Source: Schlegelella_A sp038234975
GTDB taxonomy: Bacteria > Pseudomonadota > Gammaproteobacteria > Burkholderiales > Burkholderiaceae_C
Direction: 5' to 3'
Length of the DNA stretch: 45,139 nt
Assembly (NCBI GenBank): GCA_038234975.1
Contig: JBBSUK010000006.1
Coordinates: forward strand, 1 to 45,139
Shown here: in pieces, positions 17,112-25,673 of the stretch
How the letters are laid out: every line of letters starts with the position of its first letter
Numbering within the stretch: the stretch's first letter is position 1
Notes under the pieces: generated by a model
Told to the model about the DNA's origin: nothing
Database searches by the model: none
The model's input: only the letters and a program-made list of their open reading frames with translations
Program-made: the position numbers and the translations under genes

Positions 17112-18419
17112 ATGGGTCCACTCTGGATCGGCCTGCTGATCTTCGTCGTCACCATCGCGGTGCTCGCCACCGGCATGCCGATTGCGTTCGCCCTGGGCGC
17201 GGTGGCGTTCTTCTTCATGGTGATCTTCGACGGCTGGAACAGCATCCATTTCCTGCCCGAGACGGTGTTCGCCGGCCTGTCCGACTTCACGCTCGTCTCC
17301 CTGCCGATGTTCATCATCATGGGCGCGGCGGTCGCGTCTTCGCGCGCCGGCAGCGACCTCTACGAAGCGCTCGCCCGCTGGCTGCACCGCGTGCCCGGAT
17401 CGCTCGTCATCTCCAACATCGGCGCCTGCGCGCTGTTCTCGGCGCTGACCGGCTCGTCGCCGGCCACGTGCGCCGCGATCGGCAAGATGGGCATCCCGGA
17501 GATGCGCAAGCGCGGCTACGACGCCGACCTCGCCACCGGCGCGATCGCCGCCGGCGGCACGCTCGGCATCCTGATCCCGCCGAGCGTGACGATGATCCTC
17601 TACGGCATCGCCTCGGAAACGTCTATCGGCCGGCTGTTCCTCGCCGGCGTACTCCCCGGCCTGATGCTGACGCTCTTCTTCATGGCCTGGGCGCTGTTCC
17701 TGAGCTGGAAGCGCGGCACGAAGATCCTCGACAGCGACCGCACCTTTTCGCTGGCGGAGAAGCTCGAACTGCTGCCGCGGCTGCTGCCGTTCATCGCCGT
17801 GATCGTCGGCGTCGTCTACGCGCTCTACGGCGGCATCGCCACGCCGTCGGAGGCGGCCGGCGTCGGCGCGGCGCTGTGCGTCGTCATGGTGATGACGATC
17901 TACAAGGTGTGGCGACCTGCCGACCTGTGGCTCATCTTCCGCGACGGCCTGCGCGAGTCGGGGATGCTGCTGATGATCATCGGCACCTCGATCCTGTTCG
18001 GCTACATGATGTCGAGCCTGCAGGTGACGCAGTCTGTGGCGTCGGCGATCGGCGACATGCACGCCAACCGGTGGCTGGTGCTGCTGGCGATCAACGCGTT
18101 GCTGCTCGTGGCGGGCTGCTTCCTGCCGCCGGCCGCCATCATCCTGATGACGACGCCGATCCTCATCCCGATCATCACCGCATCCGGCTTCGATCCGATC
18201 TGGTTCGGCGTCGTGCTCACGATCAACATGGAGCTCGGCCTCATCACCCCGCCGGTCGGCCTGAACCTGTTCGTCATCAACGGCATCACGCCCGACGTGC
18301 GGCTGCCGACGATCCTCAAGGGCGCCTTCCCGTTCATGCTGTGCATGGTGCTGGCGATCGTCGTGCTGTGCATCTTTCCGGGGATCGCCACCTGGCTGCC
18401 ATCGAAGGTGATGGGGTAG
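17112..18419 (+). CDS. dctM: TRAP transporter large permease (DctM type)
   Basis: The 435-residue product is a multi-helix permease with DctM signatures: MGAAVASSRAGSDLYEAL, LTGSSPATCAAIGKMGIPEM, AAGGTLGILIPPSVTMILYG, and ELGLITPPVGLNLFVINGI. The two GxxxPP hairpin loops form the elevator transport core. It begins 23 nt after dctQ and ends the TRAP operon. The following 600 nt contain a broken toxin-antitoxin pair on the opposite strand. Confidence 0.92.
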   Translation: MGPLWIGLLIFVVTIAVLATGMPIAFALGAVAFFFMVIFDGWNSIHFLPETVFAGLSDFTLVSLPMFIIMGAAVASSRAGSDLYEALARWLHRVPGSLVISNIGACALFSALTGSSPATCAAIGKMGIPEMRKRGYDADLATGAIAAGGTLGILIPPSVTMILYGIASETSIGRLFLAGVLPGLMLTLFFMAWALFLSWKRGTKILDSDRTFSLAEKLELLPRLLPFIAVIVGVVYALYGGIATPSEAAGVGAALCVVMVMTIYKVWRPADLWLIFRDGLRESGMLLMIIGTSILFGYMMSSLQVTQSVASAIGDMHANRWLVLLAINALLLVAGCFLPPAAIILMTTPILIPIITASGFDPIWFGVVLTINMELGLITPPVGLNLFVINGITPDVRLPTILKGAFPFMLCMVLAIVVLCIFPGIATWLPSKVMG

Positions 18420-18429
18420 CCTGGAAGGT

Positions 18430-18712
18430 TCAGTCCGCCCTCCCGAGCAATGCGATGCCCCGGCGCATCGCCTCTGCCCGCAGTTCCTGATCCAGCGGGG
18501 CGAGCGGCAGTGCAAGCCTCTCGGCGAGCTCGAGGTAGCTCGCGTCGTACAACGTGAGGCGGTGCTCCCCGGCCAGCTGCCTCCAGCGGCCAGAGCGACG
18601 GAGCCATCGCGCCGGCTTCCGTGACTTGATCGAGCACGGCCAGAGTGGCGGGCGTCTGCCCGTCTTCGAAGCACCAGGCCAACGCGACCGAGCTGTCGAG
18701 CACGAGACTCAA
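18430..18712 (-). pseudogene. Remnant of a PIN-domain toxin gene (vapC) with internal deletion
   Basis: From a TTG at 18712 the sequence reads LSLVLDSSVALAWCFEDGQT and DQVTEAGAMAPSLWPLE, a typical VapC N-terminus with the first catalytic aspartate. It then switches frame to EHRLTLYDASYLELAERLAL, PLAPLDQELRAEAMRRGI and a TGA at 18430-18432, a typical VapC C-terminus. Roughly 50-60 residues between SLWPLE and HRLTLYD are missing, and the frame differs across the joint. The central acidic residues of the PIN site are lost, so the toxin cannot be active. Confidence 0.82.
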
Positions 18713-18831
18713 GGCCGTCCGCCGTCGACGAGATCCTTGATCTTCAAGCCGCCAAGCGTGGCGCCACGGCCGGCCTTGAGCAATCCTCTTGCGGCATCCC
18801 GCGCCTTGGCCCGATCGAAGAAGGGCCGACT
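18709..18831 (-). pseudogene. Remnant of a vapB-type antitoxin gene, 3' half
   Basis: Forty codons remain: SRPFFDRAKARDAARGLLKA then GRGATLGGLKIKDLVDGGRP and TGA. The TLGGLKIKDLxDxGRP ending is typical of antitoxins paired with this kind of VapC, and the stop overlaps the toxin TTG start (TTGA). The frame opens after a TGA at 18832-18834 without a start codon; the N-terminal DNA-binding half is gone. Together with the broken vapC it marks a dead toxin-antitoxin locus. Confidence 0.7.
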
Positions 18832-19031
18832 TCACGCATACTCGCACTCCTACCAACTAGCTTGGCTCCGCTGGTCAAAGGCGTCAGCTCGCTCTGTCTT
18901 GTCGGTCAGCCTCGAGAGATGCGTCAGGCGCTTCCACGGCGCCGCCCCGGGGATGCCCGATTGACGCGCTTTGCCTGGTTCCTATCCTGCATGCAAGAGC
19001 GGCGACGTGCGCCGCGATGGAGACCGATCCC

Positions 19032-19991
19032 ATGACCCACCCCGTGTCCGCGGCGCTGCGCCGCTGCGCCCTTGCACTCGGCGCAGCCGCCGCCCTCGCC
19101 GTCGCCTTGCCCGCGGCCGCCCAGACGCTGACCTACGTGATCCCGTTCCCGGCCGGCGGCGAGTCCGACGTCACGGCCCGATTGCAGGAGCCGGTGCTGA
19201 AGGCGGCGTCCGGGCGCGACGTCGTCGTCCAGTACAAGGTCGGCGCCGGCGGCGCGACCGCCTGGGCCTCGCTCTCGTCGCTGCCGGCCGACGGCAACAC
19301 GGTGATGGGCATCAACCTGCCGCACATCTTCCTGCAGCCGATGCAGAAGGACGTCGGCTACAAGACCGACGACCTCGTCACCGTCTACGTCTTCCAGCTC
19401 ACGCCCGACGCGATCGTCGTCCCGGCCGACAGCCCGTACAAGACGCTGAAGGACCTGATCGCCGCAGCGAAGAAGACGCCGGGCGCGATCACGATGGCCG
19501 GCAGCGGCACCAACACCGGCCCGCAGCTCAGCGCCGTGACGTTCAACAAGCTCGCCGGCGTGAAGACGACCTACATCCCGTTCTCCGGCACGGCGACGTC
19601 GGTCGCGGCGATGCTCGGCAAGCAGGTCAACGCGGCGATGACCTTCACCACTGCCGCGATCCAGCAAGGCGACAAGGTGCGCATGCTCGCCGTCGCGCTC
19701 GACAAGCGGCTGCCCGATCACCCCGACGTTCCGACCTTCAAGGAGCTCGGCTTCGACATGGTCTCGGGCGTGTTCCGCGGCGTCGCGGTGCCGAAGGGAA
19801 CGCCGGAGGCAGAACGCAAGCGCCTCTCCGACCTCTTCGCCAAGGTCAACGCCGACCCGACGTTCCGCAAGAAGGCGACCGACGCGGGCTACGTCCTGGT
19901 CGACATTCCCTACGAGAAGATGGCCGGCTTCATGGCCACGCAGAAGAAGGAATACGAGGAAGCGGCCCGCGACGTGGGCATGCTGAAGTAG
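19032..19991 (+). CDS. tctC: Tripartite tricarboxylate transporter binding protein (TctC/Bug)
   Basis: The 319-residue product has a signal peptide ending LPAAAQ and the Bug-family pattern: VIPFPAGGESDVTARLQEPV, YKVGAGGATAWASLSSLPAD, PHIFLQP, TYIPFSGTATSVAAMLGKQV, and PTFKELGFDMVSGVFRGVAV. These proteins bind carboxylated ligands in the periplasm and deliver them to TctAB. ATG 19032 is preferred to 19017 because GGAGA lies 9-10 nt upstream. It is followed after 18 nt by tctA, so this Bug protein has its own permease, unlike the two at 38044-39989. Confidence 0.9.
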   Translation: MTHPVSAALRRCALALGAAAALAVALPAAAQTLTYVIPFPAGGESDVTARLQEPVLKAASGRDVVVQYKVGAGGATAWASLSSLPADGNTVMGINLPHIFLQPMQKDVGYKTDDLVTVYVFQLTPDAIVVPADSPYKTLKDLIAAAKKTPGAITMAGSGTNTGPQLSAVTFNKLAGVKTTYIPFSGTATSVAAMLGKQVNAAMTFTTAAIQQGDKVRMLAVALDKRLPDHPDVPTFKELGFDMVSGVFRGVAVPKGTPEAERKRLSDLFAKVNADPTFRKKATDAGYVLVDIPYEKMAGFMATQKKEYEEAARDVGMLK

Positions 19992-20009
19992 CGACCCACG
20001 GCGGCGTCG

Positions 20010-21533
20010 ATGTCGCTGTTCGCCACCTTCCAGGCGGCGCTGTCGCCCTGGAACCTGCTGCTCGCGTTGGCCGGCGTCGTCGCCGGCACCGCCATCGGCG
20101 CGATGCCCGGCCTCACCGCGACGATGGCGGTCGCCGTGCTGGTGCCGTTCACGTTCACGATGGAGCCGGCATCGGCGCTGATCCTGCTCGGCGCGATCTA
20201 CACCGGGGCGATCTACGGCGGCGCGTATTCGGCGGTGCTGCTCAACACGCCCGGAACGCCGTCGGCCATCGCGACGACGTTCGACGGCTTCCCGATGGCC
20301 AAGCGCGGCGACGGCGACCTCGCCATCACGCTGGCCTGTCTCGCGTCGGTCGTCGGCGGCCTGGTCGGCGCCATCGCGCTGCTGCTGCTGGCCCCGCCGC
20401 TGGCGACGGTGGCGCTCGCCTTCGGCCCGGTCGAGTACTTCTGGCTCGCCATCCTCGGCCTCACGCTCGTCGCCGCGCTGTCCGACGGCGACGGCTGGAA
20501 GGGCGCTGTCGGCGCCTGCGTCGGCCTGCTGCTGTCGATGATCGGCTCGGCCGTCGTCGGCGGCGACATCCGCTACACGCTCGACACCCAGTTCCTGCTC
20601 GGCGGCATCGACGTCGTGCCGGCGCTGATCGGCCTGTTCTGCATTCCGGTGCTGATCGACCTCGTCGTCTCGCGCGAGGAGCACCTCGAGATCGAGGGCA
20701 AGGTCGCGGGCTTCCGGCTCGGCGAGGCGATCCGCATCGCGCTCGCGAACAAGATCAACCTCGCACGCAGCTCGACGATCGGCACCGTCATCGGCATGCT
20801 GCCCGGCGCCGGCGGATCGATCGCGGCGCTGGTCGCGTACTCCGAGGCGCGCCGCGCCTCGGGCGACCCGCAGAGCTTCGGCAAGGGCAATCCGGCCGGC
20901 ATCATCGCCAGCGAGTCGTCGAACAACGCCACCGTCGGCGGCGGCTTCATCCCGACGCTGGTGCTCGGCATCCCTGGCACGCCGGTCGACGCGGTGGTGC
21001 TCGGCGCGCTGCTCGTGCAGGGCATCAAGACCGGGCCTTCGCTGTTTCGCGAGCAGAGCGCGATCGCCTACACCTTCATCGTCGGCCTGATCATCGCCAC
21101 GCTGATGATGCTGCCGGTGGGCCTGGTGCTCGGCCGCTACGCCTACCGCTCGATCATCGCCGTGCCCAAGCACCTGCTCGTTCCCGGCATCGCCTTTCTC
21201 ACCATCATCGGCAGCTACGCGATCCACAACAACGTCGACGACGTGATCGTCATGTTCGGCAGCGGCGTCGTCGGCTGGGCGCTCAGCCGCTACGGCTACG
21301 CGCCGGCGCCGATCGTGCTCGGCCTGATCCTCGGGCCGCTCGCCGAGCAGGGCTTCGTGCAGGCGTGGATGATCGGCTCGGCGACCGACAACCTGCTGGG
21401 CATGTACTTCGCCCGGCCGATCTCGCTTGCGATCATCTTCATGGCCGCGCTGACGCTGCTCTACCCCACGTTCTCGCGGCTCTGGTACGAGCGCAAGGCC
21501 AGACGACGCGACACCGGAAGGGGCGCGCCCTGA
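20010..21533 (+). CDS. tctA: Tripartite tricarboxylate transporter large permease TctA
   Basis: The 507-residue product is the 12-helix permease. Family landmarks are GTAIGAMPGLTATMAVAVLV, LGAIYTGAIYGGAYSAVLLN, TPGTPSAIATTFDGFPMAKR, IGMLPGAGGSIAALVAYSEA and VGGGFIPTLVLGIPGTPVDA. The two GxxPG segments form the substrate path. The stop overlaps the tctB start. Gene order C-A-B differs from Salmonella tctCBA but is known in Burkholderiales. Confidence 0.93.
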   Translation: MSLFATFQAALSPWNLLLALAGVVAGTAIGAMPGLTATMAVAVLVPFTFTMEPASALILLGAIYTGAIYGGAYSAVLLNTPGTPSAIATTFDGFPMAKRGDGDLAITLACLASVVGGLVGAIALLLLAPPLATVALAFGPVEYFWLAILGLTLVAALSDGDGWKGAVGACVGLLLSMIGSAVVGGDIRYTLDTQFLLGGIDVVPALIGLFCIPVLIDLVVSREEHLEIEGKVAGFRLGEAIRIALANKINLARSSTIGTVIGMLPGAGGSIAALVAYSEARRASGDPQSFGKGNPAGIIASESSNNATVGGGFIPTLVLGIPGTPVDAVVLGALLVQGIKTGPSLFREQSAIAYTFIVGLIIATLMMLPVGLVLGRYAYRSIIAVPKHLLVPGIAFLTIIGSYAIHNNVDDVIVMFGSGVVGWALSRYGYAPAPIVLGLILGPLAEQGFVQAWMIGSATDNLLGMYFARPISLAIIFMAALTLLYPTFSRLWYERKARRRDTGRGAP

Positions 21534-22018
21534 ACGCGACAGAGGTCGAGGTGGTCGCGCCGCCAACCCGCCGCGCCGACATCGGCGCCGCGATCGTCGC
21601 GGCGCTGCTGATGGCCATTGCTGCCGGTGCGCTGTGGCAGTCGCGCGAGCTGTCGCCGCTCGGCGCCATCTTCCCGCGCACCATCGGCGCGGCGTTGCTC
21701 GTCACCGGCGCCGTCGTGCTCTGGCGAACGCTCGCCGGTCGAGCGCACCCCAGCCGCGGCCTGCCGCGCGACGGCTGGATGCGCGGCGCGCTGATGGTCG
21801 TCGTCATGGCGCTGTGGATCGCGCTGCTCGAGCGCGCCGGCTTCGCGGTCGCGGGCGTGGTCGCGTTCTTCGCGCTCGCCGTGATCACCGACCGCGAACC
21901 GTCGACGCCCAAGCGGCTGCTCGGCTTTCTCGTGGTCGCACTCGTCGTCGTGATCGGGTTCCAGCTGCTGTTCGTGCAGGGACTGAAGGTGCAGTTGCCG
22001 GCCGGGCGCTGGTTCTAG
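21530..22018 (+). CDS. tctB: Tripartite tricarboxylate transporter small subunit TctB
   Basis: The 162-residue product has four predicted membrane helices (AAIVAALLMAIAAGALWQSR, TIGAALLVTGAVVLW, GALMVVVMALWIALLERAG, LGFLVVALVVVIGFQLLFVQ) and ends GLKVQLPAGRWF, typical of TctB. The start is uncertain. A CTG at 21530 overlapping the tctA stop (CTGA) has GGAAGGGG at good distance and would give coupled translation; GTG 21551 is the alternative and gives 155 residues. Its 3' end recurs in broken form at 25311-25352. Confidence 0.85.
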   Translation: MNATEVEVVAPPTRRADIGAAIVAALLMAIAAGALWQSRELSPLGAIFPRTIGAALLVTGAVVLWRTLAGRAHPSRGLPRDGWMRGALMVVVMALWIALLERAGFAVAGVVAFFALAVITDREPSTPKRLLGFLVVALVVVIGFQLLFVQGLKVQLPAGRWF

Positions 22019-22035
22019 ATTCGACGGGCGAGCGC

Positions 22036-24654
22036 TCACGCAGGCCTGTCGGCGGAGTTGACCGGCTCTGGTCCGAATGCCCGCTGGAAGGCGACCTCGA
22101 TGTCTTCGGCAGCGCCGCGCGCGGCCAGTCGTTGGCGCTCGTCGCCCGGCAGGCTCGCATCCAGCAGCGCGTCGAGCTGGGCCCGGCGGGCTTTGGCGAA
22201 CGGCCAGCGCACCTCGCCGCGCTGCGCGTACAGCCGGTCGACGTGGCCGACGGCCCACGCGGCGTCTTGCGGGCGGCCCTGGCGCGCTGCACTGAGCGCC
22301 ATCGCCTCGAGCAGGCGGAAGTGCATGCCCATGTCGCGTGAGGACCGGATCGCCTGCTGCCCGTGCTCGAGCGCCTCGGCGTCTTTCCCCTGGGCCGTGC
22401 AGACGAAGGCGAGCGTCTCTAGGACGTGGGCCGAACCCCAGGCATCAGCGCGCACCACGTCCAGTGCCGCTCGGCAGTGCGCCTCGGCCGCGTCGGCGCG
22501 CCCCGCGCTGAGCTCGCAGTCGGCGACGGCGTCACCCATGGTGATCTGTGCTGCCAACGGCCGTCCGGCCCCTTCGTTGATGGCGGCCCTGTCGAGCGCG
22601 CAGGCCAGCGCGTCCTCGGGCCGGCCCTCGGCCTGCAGCCAGCGGTAGCACGCCCATCGAAACCCGGTGAGCCGGGTCGTCGGCCAGTCGGGCTGCTCGA
22701 TGCGTCGAGCCTCGTCCACCAGCGCACCCAGGTGCGCCGATTCGCCGCGCCGCGCACCGATCGCGACGCGGCTGGTGATGGCCCGGTGCAGACCCTTGTC
22801 GTCACCGAGCTCCCGACACAGCTCGATCGCCCGCATGGCCGCCTCGTAAGCCTCGACACGGCCGACGATCGCGCCCCACATCGACAGCTCCAGCCAGAAA
22901 CGGGCAGCGATCGGTAGGGGGATGTCCGGCCCGATGCGCGGAGCGAAGACGATCGTGCGATCGAAAGCCTCGCTGACGCCACCCGCACACGCCAACGCAT
23001 AGACGGCGACGCCGCCCAGCTCGACGCCGAGCAGGTCATCTGCCGGGCCGCTGGTGGTTTCGAGCCAGTCGTAGGCGGCGCGGATGTTGTCGCCCTCGGC
23101 CGACAGCAACACCTCTTGCGCATCGGTCACGCTGCCGTCGGTGCGAAAAAGATCGTATGACTCGAGCAGTGCGTGCATCGCCAACGCGTGCCGGCGCAAC
23201 ATCGCCGTGGTTTCCCCGGCGCCACCGAGCTGCTCGAGTGCGAACAGGCGCGTCGTCTCGAGCATCCGGTAGCGCGGCACCGTGGGGCCTTCGGCGAGCA
23301 CGAGCGACTTGTCGACCAGGGTGCCGAGGTGCTCGAGCACGTCCCAGACGTCGACGCCGTCGTCTTCGGCGACGCGCTGCGCCGATTCCAGCGTGAAGCC
23401 GCCGGCGAACACGCCGAGGCGACGAAACACCCGCTGCTCGGGCTCGCTGAGCAGGCCGTGGCTCCAGTCGAGCGCGGCACGAAGCGTCTGGTGACGACGC
23501 AGCACCGCACGCGTGCCGCCCGTCAGCACATTGAACCGCTCCTTCAGCCGCGCACGCACGCCCTCGACGCCGAGCAGCGGAACGCGCGCCGCGGCAAGCT
23601 CGATCGCGAGCGGGATGCCGTCGAGGCAGCGGCAGATCTCGACCACCGCGGCGACGTTGTCGGCGACGAGCTGGAAGCGAGGGTCGACCGATCGCACCCG
23701 CGCCACGAACAGCGCGCCAGCGCCGCTCATGGCGACCTCGTGCGCGGTCGCCGTGGACCCCGTTCGTGCCGCCGGCAACCCCAGCGTACCGAGGCGGTAG
23801 ACGTGCTCGTCCGCCGTCTTCAGCGCCTCCTGGCTGGTGACGAGGATGCGCAGGTCAACGACGAGAGCCCGCAGCCCGGTCACGAAGGCCGAGACCGCAT
23901 CGACCAGATGCTCGCAGTTGTCGAGCACCACGACGGCCCGGCCGGCGCGCAGCGCAGAGGCGACGAGGTTGGCCGGCGATCGCGTGCCGTCGGGGTCGAG
24001 GCCGAGCGTGCGCGCCACCGCCGCGCCCACCATGGCGGGATCGTTGACGGCCGCGAGGTCGACCCACCAGACGCTGCAGCGGTCGCTCGACAGCAGCCGG
24101 TGCGCAACCGCTTCCGCGAGGCGCGTCTTGCCGATGCCGCCGGCGCCGGTCAGGGTCACGACGGGGTGCTCGCGCAGCAGCGCGAGGAGGGCGTCGAGGT
24201 CCTCCTGGCGGCCGTAGAGCGTCGGTGCGGCACCCGTCACGTTGGTGCGGCTCGCCACGGCGGGCGCGCCGTCGTCGGCACGCTCGTCGGCGGCGGCGGC
24301 GGCATCCGGCGGGAGCGTGGTCGACGGAGCAAGTGCAGCGTCGTCACCCGCGACCTGCACCGGCATGACGAAGTGATAGCCGCGGCCCGGCACCGTGGCG
24401 ATCGCGGCGTGGCCGAGCACCTTGCGCAACGCGAGCACCTGCACGTTGAGGTTGTTCTCCTCGACCACGAGGTACGGCCACACCGCCGCGATCAGCTCGC
24501 CCTTGGTCAGCATCCGCCCCGACGCCGCCACCAGGACCACGAGCAGGTCGAAGGCGCGAGCGCCCAGCTTGATCCGCTGCTCGCCGGCGAACAGCGTGCG
24601 CCGCTCGGGCATGAGCCGGAAATAGCCGAACGAGTAGACGAGGTCGGCGGGCAC
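22036..24654 (-). CDS. Winged-helix transcriptional regulator fused to an AAA-type ATPase
   Basis: The 872-residue product has an OmpR-type winged-helix DNA-binding domain (about 6-98: FGYFRLMPERRTLFAGEQRI, WPYLVVEENNLNVQVLALRK, ATVPGRGYHFVMP). An NB-ARC-like ATPase follows, with Walker A TLTGAGGIGKTRLAEAVA (about 168-183) and Walker B AVVVLDNCEHL, then a long helical C-terminal region likely to hold TPR-like ligand-sensing repeats. Proteins of this type (COG3903-like) couple an unknown signal and ATP binding to transcription. GTG 24654 is chosen because the conserved domain starts at once after it; an in-frame GTG at 24699 adds 15 residues. It is divergent from a small lipoprotein gene, its most likely target. 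It converges with tctB. Confidence 0.85.
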   Translation of the reverse strand: MPADLVYSFGYFRLMPERRTLFAGEQRIKLGARAFDLLVVLVAASGRMLTKGELIAAVWPYLVVEENNLNVQVLALRKVLGHAAIATVPGRGYHFVMPVQVAGDDAALAPSTTLPPDAAAAADERADDGAPAVASRTNVTGAAPTLYGRQEDLDALLALLREHPVVTLTGAGGIGKTRLAEAVAHRLLSSDRCSVWWVDLAAVNDPAMVGAAVARTLGLDPDGTRSPANLVASALRAGRAVVVLDNCEHLVDAVSAFVTGLRALVVDLRILVTSQEALKTADEHVYRLGTLGLPAARTGSTATAHEVAMSGAGALFVARVRSVDPRFQLVADNVAAVVEICRCLDGIPLAIELAAARVPLLGVEGVRARLKERFNVLTGGTRAVLRRHQTLRAALDWSHGLLSEPEQRVFRRLGVFAGGFTLESAQRVAEDDGVDVWDVLEHLGTLVDKSLVLAEGPTVPRYRMLETTRLFALEQLGGAGETTAMLRRHALAMHALLESYDLFRTDGSVTDAQEVLLSAEGDNIRAAYDWLETTSGPADDLLGVELGGVAVYALACAGGVSEAFDRTIVFAPRIGPDIPLPIAARFWLELSMWGAIVGRVEAYEAAMRAIELCRELGDDKGLHRAITSRVAIGARRGESAHLGALVDEARRIEQPDWPTTRLTGFRWACYRWLQAEGRPEDALACALDRAAINEGAGRPLAAQITMGDAVADCELSAGRADAAEAHCRAALDVVRADAWGSAHVLETLAFVCTAQGKDAEALEHGQQAIRSSRDMGMHFRLLEAMALSAARQGRPQDAAWAVGHVDRLYAQRGEVRWPFAKARRAQLDALLDASLPGDERQRLAARGAAEDIEVAFQRAFGPEPVNSADRPA

Positions 24655-24704
24655 GGGCTCATCGTATCGACGGTGCGCCGCCAGTGAACGAGGCGGCACG
24701 AGGA

Positions 24705-24721
24705 TTCATGAATTTTCATGA
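24705..24721. promoter_or_regulatory. Tandem TTCATGA repeats, candidate operator
   Basis: TTCATGA occurs at 24705-24711 and 24715-24721, exactly 10 bp apart, in an AT-rich patch between the divergent regulator and lipoprotein genes. One-helical-turn direct repeats are the usual binding geometry for OmpR/PhoB-type winged-helix domains, like that of the regulator at 22036-24654. Confidence 0.45.
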
Positions 24722-24805
24722 GGCGCCAAAGACGGGGGTGCCGGACCGCCGGACGATGCGATCGCTCCTCGCGAGCCTCGAACCACACCCCCACCGGAGA
24801 CAGAC

Positions 24806-25300
24806 ATGGCCCTCACCCGACGCACCCACCTCATCGCCTCGATCGTTCCCGCGTTCGCGGCATTCCTCGTCATGCAGGCTTGCGGCGGCAGCGACGACGC
24901 TGTCGCGCAGACGGCCGCCGCCGACCCGATCGAAGGCGTGTGGGAAGGTTCGGTCACGCTGCGAGACTGCACGACCTCGGCGACGGTCGCCACGTTCCAG
25001 GGCAGCCAGATGTTCCACCACGGCGGCACGATGAGCGACACCAACAGCAGCCCGGTCGCATCGCGCGGCCCGGGCTGGGGCACGTGGACGAAATCGGGCG
25101 GCAACTACATCGTCAAGTTCCGCTTCTTCACCTACGACGCCGCCGGCAACTACAGCGGCGTGGTTCGCACGACGCGCACCGTCACGCCCGGCGCGACGGC
25201 CGGCACCGTGACCAGCGTCAACAGCTCGCAGATCTTCGACACCAGCGGAACCCTGGTGCGCACCACCTGCGGCACCGACGTCGGCAGCAAGGTGCTGTAG
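24806..25300 (+). CDS. Small exported lipoprotein-like protein, unknown function
   Basis: The 164-residue product has a signal peptide with a possible lipobox, FLVMQACGGSDD (C26; Met at -3 is unusual). The mature part is rich in Gly, Thr and Ser with alternating beta pattern (IEGVWEGSVTLRDC, FQGSQMFHHGGTMSD, WGTWTKSGGNYIVKFRFFTY) and two further cysteines (DC and TTCG), suggesting a small lipocalin-like barrel. GGAGACAGAC precedes the ATG. It is divergent from the winged-helix/ATPase regulator, which may control it. Confidence 0.75.
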   Translation: MALTRRTHLIASIVPAFAAFLVMQACGGSDDAVAQTAAADPIEGVWEGSVTLRDCTTSATVATFQGSQMFHHGGTMSDTNSSPVASRGPGWGTWTKSGGNYIVKFRFFTYDAAGNYSGVVRTTRTVTPGATAGTVTSVNSSQIFDTSGTLVRTTCGTDVGSKVL

Positions 25301-25310
25301 GCGCGCCCTC

Positions 25311-25352
25311 TTGCAGGGGCTGAAGGTGCAGCGGCGGCGCGGAAGCTGGTTC
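25311..25352 (+). pseudogene. Remnant of a tctB 3' end
   Basis: Thirty-three of 42 bases match the last sense codons of tctB (21974-22015) without gaps, and the reading is LQGLKVQRRRGSWF against VQGLKVQLPAGRWF in tctB. The remnant has no stop where tctB has one and no upstream part, since the lipoprotein stop is only 10 nt before it. It is best read as a leftover of a second tctB. Confidence 0.55.
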
Positions 25353-25384
25353 GACCGATGCGCAGGTGTCGTCTCGGCCCGGCT

Positions 25385-25531
25385 TCAGCGCCCCGGCAGG
25401 ACCACCTCGAGGGCCTTGCCACCCCAGCCGTGCCGCCGGTCCCGACCCTGGACCACGACGCTGCGGACACCGCGCGGAACCTTCACGCCGTAGAGATTCC
25501 GGCCGAGGCGAATCGTGGCGGCGTACCGTTC
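25385..25531 (-). pseudogene. Unassigned protein C-terminal fragment
   Basis: The minus strand reads ERYAATIRLGRNLYGVKVPR followed by GVRSVVVQGRDRRHGWGGKA, LEVVLPGR and TGA. The alternating hydrophobic pattern and GWGGK turn look like the end of a real beta-sandwich domain rather than noise, but I cannot name the family and see no matching start. It is probably the tail of a deleted gene. Confidence 0.3.
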
Positions 25532-25572
25532 GGGTCGATGCGCTCGGTCGGATGGCGGATTTTCCCGACAGA

Positions 25573-25596
25573 TTGCGCTTACCCATGTGTGCGCAA
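25573..25596. promoter_or_regulatory. Inverted repeat upstream of the orphan gene
   Basis: TTGCGC at 25573-25578 and GCGCAA at 25591-25596 form a 6-bp dyad with 12 nt between, about 78 nt before the TTG start of the orphan gene. It could be an operator. The arms are short and chance is not excluded. Confidence 0.25.
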
Positions 25597-25673
25597 CCGT
25601 CCGACCCGGGGACGAACCCATCGGGAGCGGTTCGCGCGTTCACGTTCCCAACCCCTGCAGAAGGAGTTCCACC

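Noticed and set aside
18924..21566. 880-codon minus-strand open frame opposite tctC and tctA
   Set aside because: It is composed almost entirely of Arg, Ala, Asp, His and Gly with no domain pattern; it is the complement of well-supported tct genes.
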